NCBI GenBank assembly: GCA_024734555.1
Contig: JANPWX010000082.1
Location: 665,757 to 729,756, forward strand
DNA: 64,000 bases
Direction of reading: 5' to 3'
Origin: Trochalopteron elliotii
Lineage: Eukaryota; Chordata; Aves; Passeriformes; Leiothrichidae
Shown in pieces: positions 34,169 to 46,900 of the stretch; positions within the stretch are counted from its first letter, which is position 1; each line of letters opens with the position of its first letter. The notes beneath the pieces were generated by a model. The model did no database searches. It saw only the letters and a program-made list of their open reading frames with translations, and was not told the origin of the DNA. The translations under genes were made by a program, and so were the position numbers.

Positions 34169-36893
34169 TCAGCCTTATATGCAAGACAATAATGATTACT
34201 ACACACTGTCTATTGAAGTTTTAGAAAAAATTTCTTCTGCAATCAAAACACTGAAATTCTGTTTGTATTACATCTATGATGCATATTATATATCTGCCAA
34301 CGCATTTTGGTATAATGCCATGCTAAAATAGATGTGGGGATGTGGCTGAATCTCAGAAGTATTTTTACTTTTCAGAAACAAAGAGAAGTAACCTGTGTGA
34401 TAATAATTCTCTTGATTTTGTTTAGATTCCTGGATTGAGCAAATTGAAACTAAAAAGTATGAATTTAATTCTTCATGTGTTATTCATATATGATATTGAC
34501 ATATTGCATATTTCAGTGACCATAACTGAAAGTCAAAATTTTGCAAGACTGTGCAAGAGAAAATGGATTAAAATGCATTAAAATACTGCAGGGAAGGTTA
34601 TCTGTCATCTTTAACTATATACTAGAACCAGTCAGAAACCACTGATAAAACAGATAAAGTCTAGGAGAAATAATTTGCTTTTTAAAATTACAGAATATCT
34701 CAAGTAAGAAGGACTCACAAACATCATCAAGTCCAACTCTCTTCTACTCTTAAGCCTACTTAAATCTACCTAAGGATGACTTCAAACTTTTTGGGAGGAA
34801 GATACCCTAGTTCACTGAGTAATCACTAACTGTGGGAGAATTGTATCATTTGAGGTTCCTTTGTCCATTGAATGGTTACCTTAGGAAAACAATATACACC
34901 ATCCCGGTAGGAAATGCTTCCTCAAAAGAAAGCAAACTCAACAATTCAAACACAATTTTTTTTAACAGACTATGTAATTAAATTATAAAATGTGTGGTCA
35001 CAGGATGTCGTTACAGGAGTGTAGATTTATATTTTTTGCATCCATGAAAAAGCCATCCAGGAAAATTTGAACAAAGATGAAGACTTGAACTCTGTCTCAG
35101 AAAGTTTCTAAAGCACAGCCTTCTATAAATAGTGAAGGTATCATGAAAAACTGTTCATCTCCTGTAGGGGACACTTCAGAAAGGCTGCTGGCAAAGCAGG
35201 GCAGACCGTTCTTCAATCCTGCTACATCCAGTTTGTGTTTATAACAGAATTGTGTTGAGTCGTCTGTTTTAAAGTGTATAGAAATTCAAGAAATATACTG
35301 AAATATTCACATGAGTTTTAGACTGCAATTTCATTTAAATTCCCAATAAAATTTTTTTAAACATAACAGAAATGTTGACAAATTTACTATATCTCACGGT
35401 TCTGTTATGGAGGTAGAGGTGGAAAAAATTCTTCCCAAATGTATGTATTTTCATTGTACAGCAAAACTATGAGTAAGGTGAAATTGCAAAATTTAGTATT
35501 TTATCTACTTTTGCTTTACTGAAATGAATTGGATAAAAAGAAGCTAAAGCAACAGTCCAGGAATAAATATACTTTGGGGAAATACTAAAGAGAATATATT
35601 TACATGTAATTTAATAATATAACACACAAACATGACCTAGGATGCCTTCCAAATAAAGTAGGATTGCAAAAGTCAGGCTTTTTTTTCCCGAGAGCACTAT
35701 GGATTGATGAAGTATGAAAATTATGAAGAATTCAAACCATTGCTAAAACCCAATTTTATCAACTGATGTATCAAAAGTAAAAAAAATAATTTTAATTGGG
35801 ATTTAAATTATGTATGTGTACCCATACATAAACACTTCTATATTTAATATACTGACATTATTTTTTAAACTAGATAAGCTCAAATAGCACTATACTAATA
35901 TCCTTAAACATATGGAAGATGACTGTTACAGAAAACATTTTATTATGGGAAGGCCTTTAATGGGATGATGTGAAAACTCATTACAGAACTGGGTATGTGA
36001 AGCAAGATAAGAGCAATGGATGCTTCACAATCATTGCTTCTGTCTTAGGACCAATGCAAGAGAGCCACACCACCATAGCATAGAAGACTGAGCACCTGGC
36101 TGTTTGTGTGAGAAAGGAGTGCTGCAAGGGCATTTTCCACGAGTCACACAACTTTGGCATCCAGTTACCACTTTAAGTCATGGAGAGGTTTACAGCACAC
36201 TATATGCTCTTCTCTCTCTCTAACAGCATTATTAATCAATTTGAAAAGGCACATTTTCTTCTTTTAAGATTTAAACTGCAGGAAAGACTTAAGACTTAAA
36301 AAAGATTAAAGACTTAAATGCAGGCAATATTAACCTGTCCCACAAATTAATAACAAATATTTATTGCAAAAACTTACAATAAGAACTTGTTTTGCACTCA
36401 GACAAGGAACTCAGTCCATTATTCTGCCTAAAGAAAGCTACTGGACCTCATTTTACTCAAATTGTGACAATATGTGTTATACTGGAGTCATAGAAGACAC
36501 TAGATTTTTCTGTCATTTCACTTGCCTTTCAGTAACACTTCAGAAAAACCCTAAAATCACAGAGGATTTTATTATCTAATCAAGCTCATAAGGAGAATAT
36601 CTGAAACTCTGCCAAGAACAATCAAAACAATGTGTGAATTACTGTTTTCTAAAAGACATATGCTCAAATTGATTTAGAAGGCAAGTTTGAAAATAAGTAA
36701 CACAGAGTGCTGTGTAAAAATAAGGAAAGAACAGGACTTATTTGTTTCTCCTCTCTCCCTATCACATCATTAAAATAAATATGAGCATGCCTGGCTACAG
36801 AGCAGCAAAGACTGCATTTTAGACGTAAGTAAGTGATGAACTTTCAGTATTAAGCACTAAATTATAGGTTTCTTAAAGTAATTTTCACAATAC
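34169..36893. other. ANO3 intron with CR1 remnant
   Basis: AT-rich intron. Apart from the CR1-like piece near 34691 and the sequence at 35642-35675 that resembles the insertion flanks, nothing was recognised. Confidence 0.5.
34691..34835 (-). mobile_element. CR1 LINE fragment, old
   Basis: CAGAATATCTCAAGTAAGAA followed by ATCATCAAGTCCAACTC is the usual antisense form of the CR1 3' end (3' tail first). The copy is short and diverged. Confidence 0.6.
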
Positions 36894-36994
36894 CTGAAAG
36901 GCATCCTGATGTTCATTCTTTCTGCATATTTGCACAATGTCTCCCATGGACAGTGAATTTTAACAAACATGATATCACTGTTGGTAACAGCTGG
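36894..36994 (-). CDS. ANO3: ANO3 exon: [20 protein letters not shown] segment
   Basis: Encodes [20 protein letters not shown], then [13 protein letters not shown] and a split Arg codon. The motif KIHxPWxxLCxYAExxxxRMPFR is conserved in the anoctamin dimerization domain. Acceptor TTTACAG|CCA and donor TTCAG|GTATTG. It starts in phase 0 after the 38684-38836 exon. Confidence 0.96.
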
Positions 36995-38683
36995 CTGTAA
37001 AGAGCAGTAACATGCAAATACATATTAATAATTTAAACCTATAGCAACCACCCTTCTAGAAGCATTCTTCAGGGTCAAACTCTGATTTTAGGCCTGAACT
37101 GGGCATGCAACTCTGAAAATAAGTGCTCTTCTAGACAAAGGAAAATCAGTAACCTTTTTCCCTTGCAAACTGTAGTATGTGTAGAGTAGTGGGACAAAAG
37201 GAATCTGTAGGGAAAGATCGTTGGTCATAAACATTAGTAAAGACTTTATGCAGCACCTTTTTACCTGGAATAAATTTTACATGGAATTAATTTTAAATCT
37301 CAAAAAAATCACCTTAGGAAGGCAGATTGAAGACCATTCTGTGTGTCTCCCATTAAAGGAGAAGCATGGTCAGCTGCTAGAGACATGAGAACAGATGAGA
37401 GAAGGCCCCAGGTTGCATTTTGCCAAAATGGTAACTCAAGGGAATGGTTCAGTAATTATCTGCTGGGAACTTTTAAATGTGTATGAACTGAGATGGTTTT
37501 TTGTGAAAATTACAAAGTGTACTCTACACAAATGTTTTTCATCACTAATTTATTTGTACATAAGAATTTCAGCCTTACAGATTTCTTATGAACACTTACG
37601 AACACTTCAGCTCCCCACCCTTCTCCCAGATGTATTTGCTTGAGATTTTATAACTAGATATTTTGATATTTCAGTTGAGTCTGATTAAAGCCTCCAAAAA
37701 CTTGAGTTTGCAAATGTTTGGTAAGTAAAGGTAAAAGAAAATGTAGTTAAAGGGGTAATAACACTTAAAATGTTTACAGGTTTTTCCACTAGCTCCATAA
37801 AGTCATATCATGGTTCCATACTGCTACCTCAAGTATTTTACTTTCTTTAAAGATGAGGAAAAATAAAATATTAGTGGAAAACAAAACTTTTGAGATCTTA
37901 TAAAACCATTTGTTTTTGAATGTCAATAATTCTGAACTCACAAAAGCTAAGATTTTGCTATTTATTTAAATTGGAACAAAACCAGTTATTTTTACTGCTA
38001 TACTGCAACAATTCTTAAAAGCCTTAAAATCAAGTTTTAGTCAGGTTAGTTGTTTATGAATATTCAACCTGCTATATTGTGAGCTATATCTTGCAAGCTC
38101 ATTGCTTAAACACAGACCATATATTACAATTATTCTGAGATGAAAAATCAAGACGAAACATACATGAACAATAAGAACTTACACCAGAATAGACTAAATA
38201 TATACCTGTTCTGAAGGTAATTCATGAGACAGAAAAAATCCAAGGCTGTTTCCCTGGCTCCATTTTCTTTCATTTTTATATTACTACTACTATTACTAGC
38301 CATGGATTAACTGGAATAGTGACAACCTTAACCCCTTGAAAAACAGTGAAACATTTAACATCAGGCATTCTGCTGAAAGACACAGAGGTTATATCATAAA
38401 GCAACAAGATGGATTACTGGAGCTTCTTCTGTTCTGCAAGCATAAGAAGCTGGAACATTTCCCTTTGTACTGCACTACACTTCTGTGTACAAGCATGTAT
38501 TCTCAAATAATTTTAAACATACACTATCAAACTATTCCTCCTTTAAGTTTAATAGAGTTGAGCAGATGATGGGAACAGCCTGACTGGAAAGGCTTGTAAT
38601 TTCATCTGGAATCTTTTATCAGTTCAGTAAAGTATGATAGTATCACAAAGGGTATTTTATGTCACATATGCTACAGGACTCAC
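36995..38683. other. ANO3 intron, nothing recognised
   Basis: AT-rich intron without recognised repeats. Confidence 0.5.
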
Positions 38684-38836
38684 CTCCCGTTCTAACATTA
38701 ACCCTTCTGCTCTCAAATTCTTCTCAAATGTGCTTCTTTTTTCTACCTGTGGACTTGATTTCTTGTAGACCAAGATGTAGTCAATGCGCTTTTTGCCATC
38801 TTTGAAGAAGAGTCCTGATGATGCCATGGCATCACT
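38684..38836 (-). CDS. ANO3: ANO3 exon: [14 protein letters not shown], start of the dimerization domain
   Basis: Fifty-one codons, phase 0 at both ends: [20 protein letters not shown], then [20 protein letters not shown] and [11 protein letters not shown]. [14 protein letters not shown] opens the anoctamin dimerization domain, and the [13 protein letters not shown] match is especially close to ANO3. Acceptor GTTTGCTAG and donor GGGAG|GTGAGT are clear. Confidence 0.97.
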
Positions 38837-39520
38837 CTAGCAAACATAAAAGAAAAATACTCTAAATATGGCATCTATAAAGATGACGAGCCCCACCATG
38901 AACTGTATATAAAACAGCACTTCCTAAACCATGTAAATATCCATATATCTGAAGGATGAATATGCAACAAACTCAGAAGAACAAAAAATTGATATGCACC
39001 AGTTGCTCAGGATTTCAAATTAATCAGAACAGAACAAACCAAAATAAAATAGCTTCACAAAACCTTCCAGTTACTTCAGCTGTGCAAAAACCTTAAATTT
39101 ATTGTGTGGTGTGTATTGATATGAACTTTTGTTAATCCCTACTTTCAAGTGGGAATTAAAAAGAAAAAATAAAGGCAAGTCAATTAAAGCTATTGTTTCA
39201 GCTTTGTACCTGTGCAAATTTTATAGAACAAACATACTTGTATTTTCTCCAAGACAGAAATAAATTTAAAAAAATTAAAAAGTAAGTGCTATTGATAGGA
39301 ATGTTTGCATGGATAGTCTAGCTGAAGTGCTTTTTCAATGCCACGTTAGCAATGTTTAAATCATGCCTAGTTCCTTCCCACCATGCTTGCAAACATGAGG
39401 AATTACCTGACCTTGATATGGAAAACCCCGCTTTACATGCTGCTGTTGCTAATGCAAGCTATTTTTGCATTCTGTGCTTTGCATGATTCAGAACAGAGAC
39501 AAACCATCTGGTGACAGACT

Positions 39521-40195
39521 ACAGAATCATAGAATCATTAGATTAGGATGGACCTCCAAGATCATTGAGTCCAACCAAACATCACCTTGTGACAACTAAA
39601 TTATAGCATTAAGTTTATAAGGCTATATATATTATATAGCCACATCCAGTCTTGTCTTGAACACTTCCACAGATGGTGATTCTACCAGCTCCCAGGGCAG
39701 CCTATTCCAATGCTTAACCATTCTTTCAGAGAAAAAAATCTTCCTGGTGTCCAATCTGAGTGTCCACTGGTGCAATTTGAGGCCATTTTCTCTTGTCCTG
39801 TTGACTGGTAGAAGAGGCTGACCCCCATCTTGCTACAATCTCATTTCAGGTAACTTTAGAGAGAAGTAAGGACTCCTCTGAGGCTCTTCTACTGACTCTA
39901 GCACCCGCAGCCACTCCTCATAAGACTTAATATCTCTAGACCCCTCATCAGCTCCACTGCCCTTCTCTGAACACATTCCAGCACCTCAATGTCTTTATTC
40001 AAATGAGGGGCGTAGAACGGGATACAATACTCAATGTGTGCCCTCACCCGTGCAGAGTACAGAGGGACAATCACAGCCCTGCTGTATTTCTGATACAGGC
40101 CAGGATAGCATTGGCCTTCTTGGCCAGCTGGGCACACTGTTGGCTCATGTTCAGCCAGCTGCTGACCAGCACCCCCAGGTCCTTAAAACTTTGAA
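39521..40195 (-). mobile_element. CR1 LINE 3' end, antisense to the plus strand
   Basis: Reads on the plus strand from AGAATCATAGAATCATTAG through GAGTCCAACCAAACATCACC to the region AGCACCCCCAGGTCCTT, the usual antisense CR1 order. On the minus strand a frame reads YSARVRAHIEYCIPFYAPHL and KDIEVLECVQRRAVELMRGLE, matching the C-terminal part of the CR1 reverse-transcriptase frame. Truncated and degenerate. Confidence 0.9.
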
Positions 40196-40738
40196 ATCTG
40201 AAAATATAAACTGAGAAACTATCATCATCTTCTGGAGAATGCAGCACTCATTTAAACACAAACCGTCCAGAAGAATGATAGTTTCAAGTAATATACATTA
40301 CACATGTCATGTATGGGACCAAATATTTATGAATGCAGCATTTTCTGAACAATAGGATGCTGTTTTTAGAAATTCATCCTATTTATTTAGATATGAAATC
40401 TATAATACCCAGAGTTATACCCAATAGAGACACTCTATTCATAAACAGAACCATGTATCAGTGCATTATAAATACTGGATACCAGCTCACTTGTTATGGT
40501 GTGAAATGTTTTTCTCACGCCCATATCTGTCACTGCCAGCTTTCTACACATTTAGCAGTTCTGAGAACTCCTCAGTCTGCAAAACCTAATGCATTCTAAC
40601 AAGTTTCTTCCTCTTTCTCTGCTTTTTTAACTCCCAAAATAGAAAACAACAACAATCTGTCTCAGACCATCTATTCTTACAAAGGAGGTCATCATCTTAC
40701 ACCTGGGAACACTATTTAAGTACATTAAGCTTCAATTT

Positions 40739-41175
40739 AGAATCGTAGACCTTTAAGATCATTGAGTCCAATCAACAACCCAGCACTGCCAAACCCACCA
40801 CTACACCATGTCCCCAAGGGTCACATTACACATCTTTTAAGTACCTCCAGGGATGGTGATTCCACCACTTCCCTATGCAGCCTGTTCCAATGCTTGATCA
40901 CCGTTTCAGTGAAGAAATTTTCCCTAATAGCCAATCTAAACACATCCTAGTTTAACTTAAGGATCTTCTGTCTTGTCCTGTCACTTGTTACTTCGAAGAG
41001 GCTGACCTCCATGCGTCTAAAACTTCCTTTGAGGTAGCTGTAGAGAGCAGTAACACTCTGCCTGAGCTTCCTTTTTTCCACACTTGTAACTCCAGCTTCC
41101 TCAGCTACTCCATATAAGACTTGAATCCTGGATCCCTCTTACAACACACTCCAGCACTTCAATATCTTTTTTCAT
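40739..41175 (-). mobile_element. CR1 LINE 3' end, second copy
   Basis: Antisense CR1 order again: GATCATTGAGTCCAATC, CAACCCAGCACTGCCAAACC, a CAGGGATGGTGATTCCACC block and CCAGCACTTCAATATC. It is separated from the copy at 39521-40195 by about 540 bp of other sequence and is somewhat more diverged. Confidence 0.85.
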
Positions 41176-43870
41176 ATTCAGATAAATAATATCTGAAATC
41201 CAAATTAAGATAGTCAACCAAGACAGTGCACTGAATATAGGGCCTGTCACCCCTTCTAAGAATTCTGAATGGGAATGGTAATAAAAAGATTATTTTTTAT
41301 TATTTTTTATAATGTTATAGATTTAATGATCTAAATCTATAAGATGCAGAGATTTGAAGGTGACATAATAGACTGGAGGTTCAAAAGTGCAAGTTTGAAT
41401 AAGCAAGTTTTTAAAACAAAAACATTTTCAGGTTCAAGACATAACCAATGGATCTGCTCTTCAACAATGAAGTATTCCTGCACAAGTATTTTATAAAACA
41501 AGACCAGGGCCACTTTTATGGCTCATGAAGCAGGCACAATCAGACACAAAAATCCTGGCCAAAACTCCCTCAAACGGGAGATCTGGAACTTCTCTAATGT
41601 ATTTTTTGCTCATTCACTTTCTGTACAGGCATACTGCAAATTACATCTGCCTTTTGTAGTACACTTCCATTGCCTTTCTTTGGATTATTATTTCTAGGCT
41701 TTCCTCATTTCTGAAACATCTAATTTTCTTTAGTCTTAGAAAAACATTCTTTATTTCTCAGATTAATTACAATATCCAAATATGACCTCAGATTCATCAA
41801 CATCAAACAGAATTATTTGTGTTAAAGACATAATGGGCAGTGAAGCCAGTAGAAAGAAATCTTCTATCTATCCCTGTTTATCCCAGACCACTTTCAGAGA
41901 GCAACCCCCACAGGTCAAGAAATGCAATAGTATAGCCACTTACCACATTCATGCAGTGAACCTGGCCTATACTACACTGATTTCATGACTGATTCATTTT
42001 AATGGCACCATTAGTTTCTCTTTTGTGCTATTCATAAGCAATATTCACTACATTAGCAGCAACATAGTAATTACTTAAGTAATTAAGTAACCATATAACC
42101 ATACTACTTAAATAATTAATCAGTAAAAGAATTTATATGGTTTATTTGTATGGATGATTTAGTTGGGTTTTTTCAGTTAATGTGAAGGAGCTCCATAACA
42201 CAAAAAGACAACATGGAGCAGTAATTTCAATTAAACATATAAGTCAGGGTGTATTATCTATACCTAGCACAAAGAATCAGCTGTTGGTACACTGGGCATT
42301 CAAGCACAGATCATTTTATTATTTATCTGCTGGTTTGGACCAATACATTAATTCATTCTTTCATCTCTTTCAACAGAGAAAAGGATCAGAAAAGGAGAAA
42401 AACATCAGAAGAAATATTTTGAGCAAAGACCTTACTCTCCTCTATTCTGTTTAAGACTTCCCATTTCACCTGAAAAATGCGTACAAAAGGACTAACCAAC
42501 ATTCTCTTATCCTCTACAACCTCTCCACCACCTTACTTCTCCAGATTTTCTGAAACAGTATCCATCTGTTAAGCTTTCTTACTTTTACACACATATGAAA
42601 ACTCATTTGTTTCGAATAACCCTTTTTAGGAACTCAACAATTTACCTTGTTCTTTCAGTCTTTAAATGGAACAACTTCAACTGCAAGGCTGTGAGGTACC
42701 ACTTCACTCAAGATTGTTCATTATGCAGAATCACAGTACGCTGGTTTACATCAGCGTGAACTATTACCTGAGGCTTTGATACTATAGATCTGCTGCAGTT
42801 TTTTGTGTTTATTATGTGTCAACATTTTGCTTCATAGCTTGTGGTTAGTATAACAAATCACATGACAGGCTGCTTTGAAGTCTGAATGTGTAAAATTCAA
42901 AATACTGCCACTATCATTCAATTGAAGTTTACACAAGGCAAAACATATAGATCAATTTATTCTAGAAAAAGGAGTTTTGGCTCAAGCAAAAAAAAAGGTG
43001 GAATTACCATGGAGTGCAAATATTTACCAAAGCTATAAAATAAAAAGAGTTTATATTTCCATTCAAATGTACAAAAAGAACTTCCTTGGATTTAGCCAAC
43101 ATGGAGGGATTTTTCAGTAAACTACTTTTCAGATTCTAGTTAATTACCAATGCCCTTTTTACAAAGTGAGAACATCTGGTTTACTAGATCTTTCTCTCCC
43201 CAGTTAATTTAAATAGCACAATTGACAGTAATTGTAACTATTTAACTTCATTTATGTCTCACTACTGTTCTGACCTGTAAATTAAACTTTTATCATTTTT
43301 TCACTCCATACATAGAAACAAATATTTCTAGAGTGAGTTGAAGCCATTCACAAAACAGGAGCAAATTTTAGATTCATGTAAGAGTAAATTACATGGTATT
43401 AACTCTATCCTAATTTAATAGTGTTTTCTTTGTTTTCCACCTTATACTGGTAAAAAGTTTAAGATAGTGAATAATATACACAACCTAGGTAAATTTAGAG
43501 CTTAATGAGAACCACACATAGGTTCAACATATATGTTGTAACCATTTATTTCACCTTCATTCCACCACTGACAACTCTCCTCAAAACTAACATAACAGCA
43601 AGTCTTAAAGGCTGACAAAATCTCTACAGGTGTCGACATGTTAATGAATTTTAAGAAGATTCCCATTCACTTGTTCAAATATTTGCAGCTTAAACTGTGC
43701 AACAGCTAAATATCAAGTACAATCAAACTGCTATGAAAGGTTCTAATTTGTTTATATATTAAAGGTACTGCATAGGAGAGAGCACGTAACTAAGAAGAGA
43801 TACTTCCCTCTACCACCTGCCCAGTGTTCAGCCAATGTCAGCTCAGATTTCTATGTCTTCAGTAATTTTC

Positions 43871-43939
43871 ATTGTCCAGCAGCCCCCAAATCCATATAAC
43901 AGCAGTAACATCGTCCAGCAGCCCCCAGATCCATATAAC
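43871..43939. repeat. 39-bp tandem repeat, about 1.8 copies
   Basis: GTCCAGCAGCCCCCA(A/G)ATCC, followed by ATATAAC, occurs twice with a period of 39 bp, a multiple of three. On the plus strand the frame 43835-44044 reads IVQQPPNPYN and IVQQPPDPYN. No splice-site or family support for a real exon was found. Confidence 0.85.
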
Positions 43940-46900
43940 CTTTTAAAACCTAGAAGACCTCTGATAAGGATTTCCACAGCTCATTTCTGGGAGAATTGCT
44001 TGCTGTTCTTCGTTTTGAATTCGGGACAAACTTGCTTTATTTGATGCTTCATGGCTGTAATTTTACTATGAAATATGTATAGTTTTTTAAGCTGTGTAGA
44101 AACTTATCATTACTCTAATAAAATTGATGAAACTTTTTTGACTCTAACATCCCCTTAAATTTACACTGTTCCTAAGGTATATAATATAAATGAAAAATCA
44201 GTATGTTTAAGGCAACCACTATTCCTCTTTCCCCAAACATGTACACTCCTCTTCTTACAACAGACTTTTTTACTAAACTTGACAATTAGCTAGTTAGACA
44301 TGACTATTAACGTAAAATATCAATGTAGATGAAATATTATTATGTAAAAATATGCTAATATTCTACTACGCATATGCTATACATTGCAATAGGATACTAT
44401 AATATTTTACTATATTAATAATATAAAACATTGACTGTTTTGTAGACTGGAGTCAGATTTCAATATTCAGCCACATTTAACAGCATTCAATTCAAAGCAA
44501 AAAGATAAACTCCTATACCTTCACCTTCACGATAAAAAGACACCCTTTGTCCTTTTAAGCTTGCAGAGTTAATCCCTACTTGTCTGACCACTGACCAATT
44601 TTGTTGGCATTGTTTTGTACAGTGAAAACTATAGACAACTATATAGATTCTAACCTGTGATTCTTTACTTCAACCTATTTGACTGACCAACATGATATCT
44701 GCTGAAATGCATGTCATTATTGACTGTGGCTGAAATGGTGACAAAGGGTATTTTTATTCAGGAAAAATAATAAAAGTACTTCAGTATGAATTTAGCCTTA
44801 GAATCATTGCATTATTAGATTATACATGTCTTTATTTTAGTAAATGAATTTATTCTAACTTACTATCAACATCCAGTAAATCAAGTCTGACGTGAAAGTA
44901 ATGGTATAACTCGTTTGTCTCACATACAAAACTTTAATTACCATTATTTCACACATAAATGTTAAATGAAAAGCTGGCAACAAGACTTCCAATAATTTTA
45001 TTTTATCATTTGCTTAACAGCTTCCTGAAATTTTCCAGAGAAGGCAATTAAAATGAGCATGATTTCTACATATTTTATACATCTGTACACATAAACACAG
45101 AGACTGACAATTCTATTTTCCCAACATCTCGGTAGTTTGATGCAGATTTACTTTGTTAGTTGCTTTGGATTTTATCTAAAAAATAGTTTCATCTACTACC
45201 CTCATATTCAGTAGTTATAAATAAAACATCAATAAAAGCATAACATGATTGCTAGTCTGGCAGGAGGCACAGAGTCCGTGGGACTCAGGCCAGAGCAGGT
45301 TGTTCTGACTGAACAAATCCAGGACAGGAAGAAACAACTTTTACACTGGGGTGTAGTTCAGGCAGTGAAGAGTCTTTTTCAGCTTCTGACTTCAAGGAAT
45401 GTTTTTCACTTAGCAAAAAGAATATTAAAAAGTTTCACATTTATATGAACATAGAAAACATCAACTGTCAGTCATAACCAGCAATAGGAGCAGTCACTTA
45501 AACAAGCGATAACTTATACAGTACACAAGAATTAAGCTCCCAGAGCAAAATATGTTTATTTCATCTCTGCAGTATAGAGAATGAAGTTTAGCTTTCCTCT
45601 GTGTGGGTGGTGTCATTTGAATTACATTTGTAAAATTATATAAAGCAAAGTAAATATAGCAACAGACTGGTGCCTGGGATCTAAAAGATAGATGGGTACA
45701 CACAGCTGGGCCTCAGAGTCTTCTTTTATAATTGCACCCTAAATTTGCTAAATTTCTCTCCGCAATTTTTTTTATCACATGGTAATGATGTTTGGAACAG
45801 AATTAATTTCCTTCCTAAGACAGCTCATGAATTCTGATGCTAAATGTGCTAGAGAAAAATAATTTCACTAAACCCTTACCAGTAATGAGGTAACATACTA
45901 AAGAGAGACTTACTCAAGTATCTCAGGTTTTTTTCCCAAGGAAACTCTGAGAAGGGAAGAATTCACCTGTAGAAAAAGTGGTGCGACCACTGAAAATGCA
46001 AGTACAACTCCACTACTCCATAATAACACCACCTCACCAGTAGCATTTGTTTACAGACAAATACACAGGGAAAAGTTGTAGAACCAGGAAACAGAGGAGG
46101 AAGAAGCAAAGACAATTAAACAGACTTTGAAATGTATTTGCTTCCTCACGGAAACACTGACATACTGCTGGCACTTAGAAATTTGCAAAAACCACCATAA
46201 AATGATGTTTATATGTTGGTATGGTATCTTAGAGTGCAAAAAGGACAGTATGGATTGTTATATATATATGTGTGTGCGTGTGTGTATTTGTGTGTGTATG
46301 TATATGTATATCTATACTCTCACACACTTATGTATACATGCATATACACTATCACTCTGTACACTTGTAAGGAAAGTCAGCTTGGAACAGAGGAATAAGA
46401 AGAGCAGAAAGACACTTAAAATGCAAAAACACACTGGTCACCAGGGGTGTGTCAGGGAAAAGCAGTCTTCTGTACCTCTTCATGTTTTTAAGAGATCTTT
46501 CAGAGATAACAACAGATTAATTCAGGGCTGTTAAATCATGTGTAAGCAAAAGTAGCCATGGAAACAATTTGAGGAACTAGCACTGGAATTTTGGCAGGGG
46601 TAAAGTCTGATCTGTTAATTTCTTCAGTGTGGCTATTACCTGAAACTGAAAAATCTACATGAACAGTTTTCCTGTTCTATCTCTGAGTAGAATGGTTCTC
46701 TCTAATAAAAGAGAACTTTCTTCCAATACAATTTATTGTTTGTCATAAGATGCTAATAGGTTGAAAGATTACTGCCTGATCCATGAAAATCACCTCATTA
46801 ATTTAGATTATTAATACTCCCTAATACTGCTACCATGAACTTCGCATTAACGTCTTCAGTAACATTCATGCCAAAGAATGCCACCACCATTTACGTGGTT

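Noticed and set aside
45245..45448. Open frame of 67 codons with balanced composition
   Set aside because: No recognised family and no clear splice sites; left unannotated.
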